A stretch of 64,000 nt of DNA from Monoplex corrugatus. Taxonomy: Eukaryota > Mollusca > Gastropoda > Littorinimorpha > Ranellidae. Positions within the stretch are counted from its first letter, which is position 1. Every line of letters begins with the position of its first letter. The stretch lies in the NCBI GenBank assembly GCA_030674185.1, contig JAPXFY010000015.1, forward strand, positions 27,900,685 to 27,964,684, read 5' to 3'. The notes beneath the pieces were generated by a model. That model was not told where the DNA came from and ran no database searches. It saw only the letters and a program-made list of their open reading frames with translations. Position numbers and translations under genes: made by a program. This document shows, in pieces, positions 43,058-53,456 of the stretch.

Positions 43058-43851
43058 TGTGTGTGTGGCGTGCATGGTGCGTGCGTATAAAAACCGACTG
43101 GGCCTACAGATCAAGACGTCTACCAGAAGATAATCCTGATGTCAGGAAAAACTAAACAGGGAAACAACAACAAATAAAGAAACCCAAAGAAACAATAATC
43201 AGATGAAAAGAAACGCAGAGATCTGGAAATGTATTGCCTTTTATTAACATATTTTAAATACGTTTTTATTTATGCACTTATGAATTTATTCATGTATTAA
43301 AATGTCGTTTGCTGTCATCTGCCTGTACTTTGCAGAAGTCAAATAATCGAAACACGTTATGATTACATGTCATGTTCATTAGGTATTGTTTTTAAGATGA
43401 CTTGGTGCATGAGTGAGATGGGTGGGTAGGGGAAAGAAAAAGAGGGTCTTCATGTTAATGTTACAGGAAATACTTGAATCTTGGAAAAGCTGAATGCAGA
43501 CTGAAATTCTCGTTTGTCTTTGAAAAAAGTGGAATCTTCAGCCACATAGAAACTGGAGTGTGTGATTCTGCTCTGTCCCAGTCAAAACTGATATCTTTCC
43601 TCAATATGTAGGTAGTCTTCCTGTGCTTTATGTCAAGATAGGAATTGGTTTTCTTTGGAAATAATGAGACTGTGAAGTGTGGGTAAACGTTCGAAAATTA
43701 TGCTCAGGCATAACTGCCATCTATCTAATGTCATTACAATGTAGCCGTGATTGTTCCAATAACAAACTGACACAAACATAAGAGACAAAACCCATACGCT
43801 AGACAGGACTTCAGGGGGTTTATGTGTAGGCTTAAGTGTGTCATGACCATC
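42736..43851. other. Spacer with TG microsatellite
   Basis: TG run at 42998-43072. Otherwise AT-rich DNA without a supported gene. Confidence 0.5.
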
Positions 43852-44515
43852 TGTGACCTCCCACCACGAAATCAGTTTTAACTCGCAGTCAGTCGAACAG
43901 CACTAGGAGCTGAAAAGGTGACTGAGGGTCTATCTGGGGTGTTTTGACTTTTTCTCAAAATTGATTTCTGTAGACTATAATCTATCCCCCACAGAAATTT
44001 TGTTCTTGAAAAAATATTATTAATCAACTTAAGTCGGTATTTTAATGCACTGATCGCAGCAGAAAGAACGCAATTTCCTACCAAATATAATATACTGATG
44101 GAAAGCTCTTTGGTGCACCTTTCAGATAATGACAGCGAAAATTAGAAACAAATTGGGTCAAAGCCACCAAATAAAGAAATTTAAGGAAAATGTGTAGCAG
44201 AGCACAGAAAAACGTAGAGGCCGTTTTCTCAAAATGGCCGTCATACAACTTAATGACTTTAAACATACATAACTCCTACATTTTTTTCAGTACAAGCTTT
44301 ATTCAAGCACCAAAATAATCAGCAGAATGTACACTTTCCAGTGATATGTATATCTCAAAATGCCCCAAATGCTAGTTAAGACTGATTTCGTGGTGGGAGG
44401 TCACATTTAGTTTGGATCTTGTCCATCACATGGCACCAGTGCCGTCAATGCATACGGCATTCATTCCAAGCGCACAGACGTTGTCTTGAGAAACTGAAAC
44501 TAAAACTGACACTGT
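43826..44515 (-). mobile_element. Retroposon-like dispersed repeat R2, copy 4, interrupted
   Basis: Read on the minus strand, 44515-44406 gives TCAGTTTCTCAAGACAACG, GAATGAATGCCGTATGCATT, CCATGTGATGGACAAGATCC and then stops. The expected continuation, ATGGTCATGACACACTTAAG then CCTAC, reappears at 43850-43826 on the far side of a 554-bp inverted-repeat element. The two halves together reproduce the R2 layout seen at 8915, 16805 and 33113. Confidence 0.65.
43852..44405. mobile_element. 554-bp terminal-inverted-repeat element (MITE-like)
   Basis: The ends are 36-bp inverted repeats with 34 matches: TGTGACCTCCCACCACGAAA onward at 43852-43887 and its complement at 44370-44405. The interior is AT-rich and non-coding. 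Two short minus-strand frames (43878-44084 and 44078-44266) have no transposase signature. It fits a non-autonomous DNA transposon inserted into an R2 retroposon. I cannot define a target-site duplication: flanks ACCATC and TTTAGT do not match. Superfamily is therefore open. Confidence 0.8.
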
Positions 44516-44734
44516 ATCACCTTCGTTTTATCTAAAAAGGATTCTTCTCATCATCTATTATGAGAACTTTTTGGACACCAGTATTTCCAGTGACATACAT
44601 TTCCGAACGATGTGTTCATTTATTTCTTAATGTAGAATATATTGTTTAGCAATTGTTTTAATAGTTTAAATATTTTGCAGGCTCTGTTTGCTTGTTTATC
44701 TTATAGTGTTCCTATTTCTATCGGATGTGTGTAT
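44516..44734. other. Non-genic spacer
   Basis: Unremarkable AT-rich DNA. Confidence 0.3.
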
Positions 44735-45075
44735 GCACGATGTCTTGCTCACACTGTATAGGCGGTATACTGCTGCACAGTCTGCATATTCTCTCTTCGG
44801 TGGGTGCACGTGCTTAGGTGTTTTTATGTTTCTACAAGCCAGCGAGTGACATGACCTACAGGATCTTTAACGTGCATATCTGGTATTCTGCGTGTATATG
44901 CACAAAAAAGGGGTTGGGTACTGGCAGGTCTGGACATGATTAGTTGACCGGGGAGATCGGAAAACTGTCCATCCTTTACCCACCAGGGGCACATGTGTCT
45001 GGACAGATCGAACCAGGACTTTCCAGTTGGAAGTCCCACACTCACCCACTCCACTACCGCTTTCGTCAACAGACC
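44735..45075 (-). mobile_element. tRNA-derived SINE A, copy 2
   Basis: Blocks TTTATGTTTCTACAAGCC, CAGGATCTTTAACGTGCATA, TCTGCGTGTATATGCAC, GGCAGGTCTGGACATGATTA, GTTGACCGGGGAGATCGG and TCCATCCTTTACCCACCAGG lie in SINE A order. They are followed by a decayed tRNA-like head on the minus strand, with a B-box-like segment near 45005-45016. Confidence 0.75.
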
Positions 45076-45404
45076 TGTCATGTTCAGATCAATACAGAAA
45101 GATCCCTGTTAACAGTACAGCATATCGTCTATGGACCTAAAGACCTGTAATCACACTGTAGAATAATGATGGTGATAGCGAATGACAATAAGTATGAATA
45201 TGTTTTAGTAGCATATAACTGAACTATAAACAGCAGCCAAAATTAACAAGCACATATCTATCCACTGACCCCTCACACCCCTCCCCCTCCAACAAACACC
45301 CACAAATAGTCCATTCATTATGCGGAATACGCCAGCTTTTCAATTTTAATTTGAATCATGCCACTCACTGATACATACAATTTTAGGGTTAAATCCATCA
45401 AAAC

Positions 45405-45510
45405 TAATTCTTTGAGTCAAGAACTGGTACTACAACTATAAGCATACTCTTTCAGCCACGACTATTAAATACATTACTTCAGCCACGACTGTTAAATGCA
45501 TTATTTCAGC
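45405..45510. repeat. 106-bp duplicate of the left edge of the 27-bp array
   Basis: Matches 47333-47438 with one difference (TAAATACATTA versus TAAACACATTA). It includes about 60 bp of unique flank, TAATTCTTTGAGTCAAGAAC onward, and just two array units. Confidence 0.97.
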
Positions 45511-45824
45511 GTTTAATCATATATTTGTATGTAGTTCAAAATCATTACTTGTTTATTATTCATCTACTTATTTGCTGCCCAGTCTTCTGAACAAGTTACG
45601 TGTTACTGCACCAGGGCTGATCGTTTTCATTCCAACACACCTCGAAACCTACCAAAACTGTAGTCACAATGAAAACATGGGTGGCCAGCGAATATGGGTA
45701 AAGTTTCACGACACATTGATCGCTTATGACAATGCAGATGTGGCGATGATGCTATGGATTTCCAATGTACATTTCCTGCACCATACGCTTCCTTCTAAAC
45801 ATCTCTTGGTCTCAGGCAGGTGTG
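45511..45824. other. Non-genic spacer
   Basis: AT-rich. An 85-codon frame at 45572-45829 runs into the SINE and has no domain. Confidence 0.4.
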
Positions 45825-46065
45825 ACTGAGGAATAGACACCTGTGGCACCAGTCAGCACCCTTAATGACGCATCCGTAAAGTGGATGGCATTCCAATGTG
45901 TGGTCCCAGTTTTCCCAATGAGCCCATACAAAACACCTGCACTCAACTGTGGGTAGGAGCCAATTGGGTGGAAAAAATTCAACAACGATTTGGAATGATG
46001 GAATTTGAACCCACAACATTTTCAGTCCCTAGTTCGTGAGATTGACCGCTTTGCCACAGTGATAT
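45825..46065 (-). mobile_element. tRNA-derived SINE B, copy 2
   Basis: On the minus strand the tRNA-like head CACTGTGGCAAAGCGGTCAA and B box GGGTTCAAATTCC (46012-46000) are followed by TATGGGCTCATTGGGAAAAC, GCCATCCACTTTACGGATGC, GTCATTAAGGGTGCTGACTG and a GAAGCGTATGG end near 45782. The family is shared with 40385-40605. Confidence 0.7.
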
Positions 46066-46137
46066 TTATGTGTTTTGTTTCTATTTCAAAATTGTGACAA
46101 CTTCTGCAGTAATGCCCCATCTACAAATCACACACAT

Positions 46138-46197
46138 CAAGTAAGCCAGAGACAGAGACAGACAGACAGACAGAGACAGGAAGAGAAAAGGATAGAC

Positions 46198-46231
<34 letters not shown>

Positions 46232-46285
46232 GGAGGGAGAGAGAGAGAGACAGATAATTAGAGAGAGAGAAGAACAATTTCTATT
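46138..46285. repeat. GA/GACA/GATA microsatellite
   Basis: Purine-rich simple repeats. Confidence 0.93.
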
Positions 46286-46640
46286 TACAAGGATAGGAAA
46301 TAAGCTAGTATATGCACTTTAACGTCCAACCCTCGCCCCAAGAGGGTCTACACTACTCAAAAAGCGTTAATTAAGCAACAAAGATATTCCAACAAGGCAA
46401 ACATTAAACATCTAGTCAAAGGAAATAGGTAAGAAGTTTTCATAGATTTGAAGTTTTAATACTAAATAATTTGAACGTCTTATACTACGTATAAAACTGT
46501 CAGTAATTGCCCTGACTGCTAGATAGAAGAAGACCTAATCAATGTATGAATTGTGTAAAATACCTTTTCCTAAATATTATGGAACTGAGACGTTTTCGTA
46601 TGATTTCTGGTAGTTTGTACTAGGAGATAGTGATGAATGT
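46286..46640. other. Non-genic spacer
   Basis: AT-rich, unremarkable. Confidence 0.3.
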
Positions 46641-46646
46641 GTGCGT

Positions 46647-46714
<68 letters not shown>

Positions 46715-46780
46715 CAGATAAAGAGAGACAGATATAGAGAGAAAGAGAAAGTGCGGAGCGGGGGGGGGGGGGGGGGGGAG
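46641..46780. repeat. GA microsatellite ending in a 19-base G run
   Basis: GA run (46646-46745), then G19 at 46760-46778. Confidence 0.95.
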
Positions 46781-47332
46781 ACGGAAGACAAAGACATGCT
46801 GGTGACCAGTGCTGACAGAAAACACGAGGCTACAGTTACCATCAGAAAGAGGACACTAAACGGGCCAGGAAGGCGCCATAAGCATGCAGCACGCCTGTGG
46901 CACCCAACAATCCGAGACACTGTTGGATGGCTCTTACAAGATAAAACCCGATCACCCGATAATGGTTTTGTTCTGTGAATCACTTCATAACTTCACTCTT
47001 CCGTACTTTTGTTGTCCACGACTGGAGACTTGTGCACTGATCAGACAGAGCCAGAGCTCTGACGTAGCAGAGGGACTCTGCTGGAACAACACAACAGGGT
47101 AAAAAGTGTTTGATTACAGTTTTATAAAACTTCATCTCCTTCTCCCTTTTCATTTCTCTGTCCTGCCTTCTTTACTCTCCTGGTTATTTTTCTACATATT
47201 CGTTTAGTTTTAGATGCATTCATTATCATTTGTCTATTTTATTTTTTCATACATCGATTGAACATGACACATGTATTTCGATTTAAGGCATGGTGAATAT
47301 TTACAATATCCATAATCTGTTCTTCAAAATGT
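46781..47332. other. Non-genic spacer
   Basis: Unique-looking. Short frames have no domain. Confidence 0.35.
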
Positions 47333-47384
47333 TAATTCTTTGAGTCAAGAACTGGTACTACAACTATAAGCATACTCTTTCAGC

Positions 47385-47792
47385 CACGACTATTAAACAC
47401 ATTACTTCAGCCACGACTGTTAAATGCATTATTTCAGCCACGACTATTAAATACATTATTTCAGCCACGATTATTAAATACACTATTTCAGCCACGATTA
47501 TTAAATACACTATTTCAGCCACGACTATTAAATACACTATTTCAGCAACGACTATTAAATACATGTACACTATTTCAGCCACGACAATTAAATACACTAT
47601 TTCAGCCACGGCAATTAAATAAACTATTTCAGCCACGGCAATTAAATACACTATTTCAGCCACGACAATTAAATACACTATTTCAGCCACGGCAATTAAA
47701 TACACTATTTCAGCCACGGCAATTAAATATACTATTTCAGCCACGAGTATTAAATACACTATTTCAGCCACGACTATTCATATACCATTTCA
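47385..47792. repeat. Minisatellite array, 27-bp unit, about 15 copies
   Basis: The unit is CAGCCACGACTATTAAATAC followed by ACTATTT. Because the unit is 27 bp, the minus strand stays open for 135 codons, encoding AEIVYLIVV nonapeptides. Repeat origin is enough to explain it. Its left edge is duplicated at 45405-45510. Confidence 0.96.
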
Positions 47793-48700
47793 GGAAGAAT
47801 GTCTAAGAAACACTTTTCTTACAGAGTCGTTCAAAAGGATAAGTACCCATCCTGAAAATACAAATTCCATGATTTAGCAGAAAGTCGCAGATACTTATTC
47901 ATAGTCAACATATAGTGTAATAAACATCTCTATTCTCTTCAAGCAAACAGACATAACCAAAGTGTCAGGAATGTTTTAAAGAACATGGTACTGAAAAAAT
48001 ATGGGTATATTGCATTTGGTGAACTATTTTTAACATCAGAATCAAAACAAAATAATAATAATATAATAATAACAATAATAATAATGATAATAACAATGAC
48101 AACAACGATGATGATAATAACGACGACGATGATAACAATTACAACAACAATAATAATCGTGACAATTTGAGTAATCACAGGCAAGTGTAATCAAAAGCTC
48201 TTCATGAATTCATATTTTTGTTGTTAACAACCGGACTGCCTATGTAACAATAAATATCCCGTAATATCAACAGAAATCTGTGCAAATTCTTTTGTCAAAG
48301 AAAATATGCAAAGAGAACATCGTTTAAAAAAAAACTCTACAGTGTACTGAACTGAACAGTGGTTCCAATAAAAGCTGCCAACTTGGTGAACAATATTTTC
48401 AATGTCGTTATAGAAAACTTGTAAATCCGTTCGTGTGTGTTTGAAATTAATTTTACATCCGGTAAATGATAACCAAAATCCCGAATACAGTCTGGTAGAA
48501 AGTGCTCTAAATGGATTCAACAAACACAATTTTTTATCTTTTCGAATACTGCTTAATTAATTAAGAAAAGAGTATGACACACTATGACTATATATCGATT
48601 AAGTTACCAGTGGTGTTTCAGTTTCGCTATGCAATCATACAAAAATTATAATTTAATCTTATAACAACTGTCTATATCAGGAGACAGCTGGGAAGGGTAC
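47793..48700. other. AT-rich spacer with AAT/ACA trinucleotides
   Basis: Trinucleotide repeats at 48048-48165. A minus-strand frame of 101 codons at 48224-48529 has reasonably balanced composition but no domain I recognise. Confidence 0.35.
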
Positions 48701-48704
48701 GTAT

Positions 48705-49087
48705 GAATAGATTAACAGCAAGGTTCAAAATAAACTGAATAGATTAACAGCAAGGTTCAAAATAAACTGAATAGATTAACAGCAAGGTTCAAAATAAACT
48801 GAATAGATTAACAGCAAGGTTCAAAATAAACTGAATAGATTAACAGCAAGGTTCAAATAAACTGAATAGATTAACAGCAAGGTTCAAAATAAACTGAATA
48901 GATTAACAGCAAGGTTCAAAATAAACTGAATAGATTAACAGCAAGGTTCAAAATAAACTGAATAGATTAACAGCAAGGTTCAAAATAAACTGAATAGATT
49001 AACAGCAAGGTTCAAAATAAACTGAATAGATTAACAGCAAGGTTCAAAATAAACTGAATAGATTAACAGCAAGGTTCAAAATAAACT
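48705..49087. repeat. Minisatellite array, 33-bp unit, about 12 copies
   Basis: The unit is AATAAACTGAATAGATTAAC followed by AGCAAGGTTCAAA. Copies are nearly identical, with one single-base deletion near 48856. Confidence 0.98.
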
Positions 49088-49164
49088 ATGTTCAAGGCAA
49101 AGGTGCAAATAACTTTCCCAAACAGCTATTGTGGAACAACGTAATAATCACATAAAAAACAAAC

Positions 49165-49375
49165 ATTTGATAACAACAACAACAACACTACTACTACTAC
49201 TACTGATAATAATAATGATAATAATAATAATATTGCTACTACTACTACTAATAATAATAATAATAACAACGACAACGATGATAATAATAATAATAATACT
49301 AACAATAACAATGATGATGATGATGATGATACTTCTATTACTATACTACAAAACAGCAACAAAACAATAATGATA

Positions 49376-49428
<53 letters not shown>

Positions 49429-49805
49429 ACTTCTATTACTACATATACTACTCTACTACAAGCAACAACAAAAACAGCAAGAACACTACTACTACTACTA
49501 CTGCTGCTATTATTACTACTACTAATAATAATAACAATAATATTAATATAATGCATTGAAATGATGAGCAGACCCAAAAAGGTAAACCTGAAATGGTTTC
49601 CAATACGAATTCTCCAACGCACTCTTGAGTTTACTGTGGCAATAACAACAACAACAAAAACAACAATGACAATACTACTACTACTACTACTACATAATAA
49701 TAATAATAATAATGTTAATAATAAACAGCAACAACAACAATGATGATGATGATGATGATGACGACGAAGACAACGATGATGACGATGATACTAATAAGAT
49801 TCCAA
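49165..49805. repeat. Trinucleotide repeat cluster (AAC, ACT, AAT, ATG)
   Basis: Four or more trinucleotide tracts, including a pure ATG run at 49373-49427, interrupted by short unique stretches. The serine-, leucine- and aspartate-rich frames are artefacts. Confidence 0.93.
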
Positions 49806-49960
49806 ATCTTGATATACATGTACAAATCAAATCAAAGTGCACACTCTCATCATTCAATAAAATATTCACCAACAATGACAGAAACGTAAAGCACAAAGTA
49901 CACTCACACATGAAGGGGGAAGACAAGTAGGGTGGTACTGAAGTAAACGGCCACCACACA
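49806..49960. other. Non-genic spacer
   Basis: Unremarkable. Confidence 0.3.
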
Positions 49961-49965
49961 GAGTT

Positions 49966-50152
49966 TCCATCATCATCATCATTAATTCTTAGTAATATTA
50001 TTACTATTATTATTATTATCTTATAATTCATATCATCACAGTCATCATTACTTTTTTTTATTGTTTTATTATCACTATCGTCATCATTATTATTGTCGCC
50101 ATTGTCATTATCATTATTATCATTATCACCATTATGATCATTTTTATTATTT
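49966..50152. repeat. ATC/ATT trinucleotide tracts
   Basis: Imperfect ATC and ATT repeats. Confidence 0.88.
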
Positions 50153-50235
50153 GTTTGCTTGTTTGAAGCCCAGCCGTTTGCTCTGAGCCATATAGAGCTA
50201 AAACCATCTCAGACAGAGTAATTTGTGAAGTTATT
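50153..50235. mobile_element. Dispersed repeat R3, short diverged copy 3
   Basis: GTTTGAAGCCCAGCCGTTTG followed by CTCTGAGCCATATAGAGCTA and an ATCTCAGACAGA block parallels the start of the R3 copies at 32485 and 37425. Homology fades after about 80 bp. Confidence 0.5.
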
Positions 50236-50835
50236 GTCATTAAGAAAAGCATACTATAAAACACACAGCAATGCAGTGCCGGTACACTGGTATTTCTGTA
50301 CCGATTTTTACAGATTTCGTTTATACACACTGTTAATATACAGCAGTGCGCAGTTAAATGACACTAGTGTTTATACATATTAATACAACACAACCAGTGT
50401 TCAGTTAACTGGAAACACTGTCGTGTTAAGGATGGTACCCACTCGGATTCCGAAATGACTATGTACTTGATTGGATTTCGATATATGCCAATTTTTCTTT
50501 TTTTCCATAAAAATTGCAGTTAAAATCACAATGAATACGATACAGAACTTTACGACCGTACCTCAGAATGGTATCAATCAAACAGGTCAGACTATACTTA
50601 TTAATTATCAACAATTAATACATCTGTAAAACAGCTGATACTCCATTCCTGCGTATTAATGATATAAACAGTTACATATAACTATACTTTGATTCAATGT
50701 ATTGTTCCTGGACTTTCTAAAATGCACTCTGACCCTTTGTAACAGCTGTATAAGTTATACACCTGTGACAAGATGTATATGACGTTGGGCAATAATCTAA
50801 TGGTTTTCTCTTAACAAAAATATAGGAAAGTGAGT
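50236..50835. other. AT-rich spacer
   Basis: No repeat or gene that I can support. Confidence 0.35.
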
Positions 50836-50970
50836 GGAGAGAGAGAGAGAGGGAACACAGACAAATGGCCAGACAGACAAGCAAAGACAGAGAGAGAAAC
50901 AGAGAAAGAGAAAGAGAGAGAGAAAGAGACAGAGACAGACAGACAGAGAGAGAGGGGGGGGGGTTGTAAA
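50836..50970. repeat. GA/GACA microsatellite
   Basis: Purine-rich simple repeats with a short G run. Confidence 0.93.
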
Positions 50971-51395
50971 GAGAGAGCGAGAGGATGATCATAACTTGCT
51001 TATAATGAGGTTTGCCTGTAACGTGTAATAATGTGTTCTACATATACAATAATTCAACACGCTTCATGTCTATACATACCAGGATGTTTTTATATTCGTA
51101 CTGATAAACAATGAATTTTACTTGCAATGATTGCGATTGTCAAAGTTGAATTGAAAAAAACTAACGAAACGCGACGTTTGCTAACAAGAACATACTGAAT
51201 TTAAGCAAAATCTAACGATTGAAAGCAATGGACAGAATATCTAAATAAAAGCAACACCATCCGACAAGCAAGATTAATGTATAACAAAACCGATTTAACA
51301 TGAAATGGCCATATGAGACAACAATAATGTACTGCAGGCCTTCGACTAAGAAAATTTAATGCGGAAATTGATGACTTTACTCAACAAAAAACCAT
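50971..51395. other. AT-rich spacer
   Basis: No supported feature. Confidence 0.35.
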
Positions 51396-51399
51396 AGAA

Positions 51400-51900
51400 A
51401 TAATATAAAAAAAATTAGCCTGTATATAAAAAAAATACCTACCAAGAGTTACAAAAGAAATGATATTAAATAAACTAGTGTACAATAAAAAAATAAAAAA
51501 ACTACCGAGAGTTACAAAAGAAATGATATTAAAAGAACTAGCCTATATAAACATATCCCACCAAGAGTTACAGAAGAAATGATATTAAATAAACTAGTGT
51601 ACAATAAAAAATAAAAAAACTACCGAGAGTTACAAAAGAAATGATATTAAAAGAACTAGCCTATATAAACATATCCCACCAAGAGTTACAGAAGAAATGA
51701 TAGTAAAACAAGCTGTATTAAAAAAAATCCTGCCAAGAGTAACAAAACAAATAATCTAAAGATTAACCCTGTACTTAAACATCCTACCAAGGGTTACAAC
51801 AGGAATAGCTTTAAAGAATTAAAAGAACAATCTACATAAAATTTTTACTAAGAGTTACAAAAGAAATAGCATTAAAAGAACTAGCATACACCGGAAAATC
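51400..51900. repeat. Degenerate AT-rich tandem array, about 58-bp unit with 116-bp higher-order repeat
   Basis: The core GAGTTACAAAAGAAATGATA recurs about eight times with decay to the right. A two-unit block of about 116 bp (with CTAGTGTACAATAAAAAA in one unit and CTAGCCTATATAAACATATC in the other) is repeated near-identically between about 51440 and 51690. Confidence 0.88.
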
Positions 51901-52095
51901 CTACCTACAGCACACACAAAAAGTCCTATCAAAATCTTCTTAGAAACTACATGTACTCAGAACAATAAATGTTCTATTTGTAGAAGTAATGTCGGATTAT
52001 ATGAAACATTTTACCGTTACCCTTGGAGTGGGGTCTACGAATGTTTACGTGGACTTCAAGTTACGTTAATACGTGTAAAGAGGACTTGTTTTCGT
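51901..52095. other. Non-genic spacer
   Basis: Unremarkable. Confidence 0.3.
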
Positions 52096-52110
52096 TTTTT
52101 TGTTTTTGTT

Positions 52111-52146
<36 letters not shown>

Positions 52147-52185
52147 CTGTCTGTCTGTTTGTTTGTTTGTTTGTTTGTTTGTTTA
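52096..52185. repeat. GTTT/GTCT tetranucleotide repeat
   Basis: GTTT units, then GTCT units, then GTTT again. Confidence 0.95.
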
Positions 52186-52344
52186 AAATAGCCCAACCAC
52201 ATGAAAGGTAGACAACGAGAACTGATTGATTTTGACGTGAAAATGAGCAATTAATTAGAGAAAGTAAACGTCTACTCCCATGTATGTCGATTCTGAAAAA
52301 GCTGGATACGCAAAAGTGATGAAGTAGTTTACGTGCATATTACA

Positions 52345-52550
52345 TACACGCACGCACACACGCGCACACGCGTACACGCACGCACGCACGCGCGCGCCAG
52401 CACACACACACACACACACACACACGCACGCACGCCGCGCCACACACACACACACGCACGCACGCACGCACGCGCGCGCGCACACATACACACGCACGCA
52501 CGCACGCACACACACACACACGCACACACACACACACGCACACACACCAG
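52345..52550. repeat. CA/CGCA microsatellite
   Basis: CA, CGCA and CG stretches. Cysteine-valine and histidine-threonine frames are artefacts. Confidence 0.95.
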
Positions 52551-52964
52551 GGTTTGGAGCAGAATAGCGAGAAAAAGACAGACAGAGACAGGCAGACAGG
52601 GCAAAAGGGAGAGACAGTAATGAAAATGTCAATACTCCGTTCAGTAGACATAACGCTCGAAAACATTTTTACATAATGTCCCACCAATATCATGGCAACA
52701 ACAACAACAACAACAAAATGATAAACTAGAAATGCTCATCAAAACAAAAATAGTGTGTAGACCTAGCCGATGAGAGAGAGCTTGTGTGCATTCTACATGT
52801 ATCTATGTCACCACTGTCTCGTGTATATAACACGTATTTCTTCGTTTAAATATTTGTTGTGTCCGTGTATATCTTGTCTATTTTGTTATATATTCTGTTT
52901 TCTATGTGAAATACGAATATCTGTACATACGAGTGTGTAGGCCAATGACCGAAGTCAAACCACG

Positions 52965-52965
<1 letters not shown>
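52551..52965. other. Non-genic spacer
   Basis: No supported feature. Confidence 0.35.
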
Positions 52966-52967
<2 letters not shown>

Positions 52968-53045
<78 letters not shown>

Positions 53046-53300
53046 CGCGCGCTCGTGCACACACATACACACATTTATATATATACACACAAATTTACAC
53101 ATATGTACACATACATACACGCACACACAGATGCACGTACGTACACATACAATACATATACAGATATATACACACATACATAATCAACGCACATACATAC
53201 ACACATGCATACATACATAATATATATATATCGTCTGATATCACTCATAATGAAAAGACATTAAATCAAAGAACGAAAGAATAATATATATATATATATG
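52968..53300. repeat. CT, CA/TACA and TA microsatellites
   Basis: Pure CT run (52968-53043), ACAT/CATA-rich tract (53058-53215), and TA runs (53218-53231, 53283-53299). Confidence 0.93.
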
Positions 53301-53456
53301 CTCTAAAGCATCTTATCCTGTTATTCATACTAACTCAGAACTTACACATGTAACTAAATAATATACAAAAGGCAAACTATTGAACCAAACAATGGTTCCT
53401 ACCAAGAATATACACTGTCTATTAAAGTTTTATAGAAGAACCAGTCAGTTTAAAAT
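53231..53456 (-). mobile_element. Probable 3' UTR of the L1/Tx1-like LINE
   Basis: Follows the ORF2 stop on the minus strand. It is AT-rich and contains a TA repeat. The far end may instead be a separate SINE tail, since 53238-53266 resembles 38700-38760. Confidence 0.4.

Noticed and set aside
43852..44405. Target-site duplication around the inverted-repeat element
   Set aside because: Left flank ACCATC and right flank TTTAGT do not match at any plausible length. Left unresolved rather than forced.
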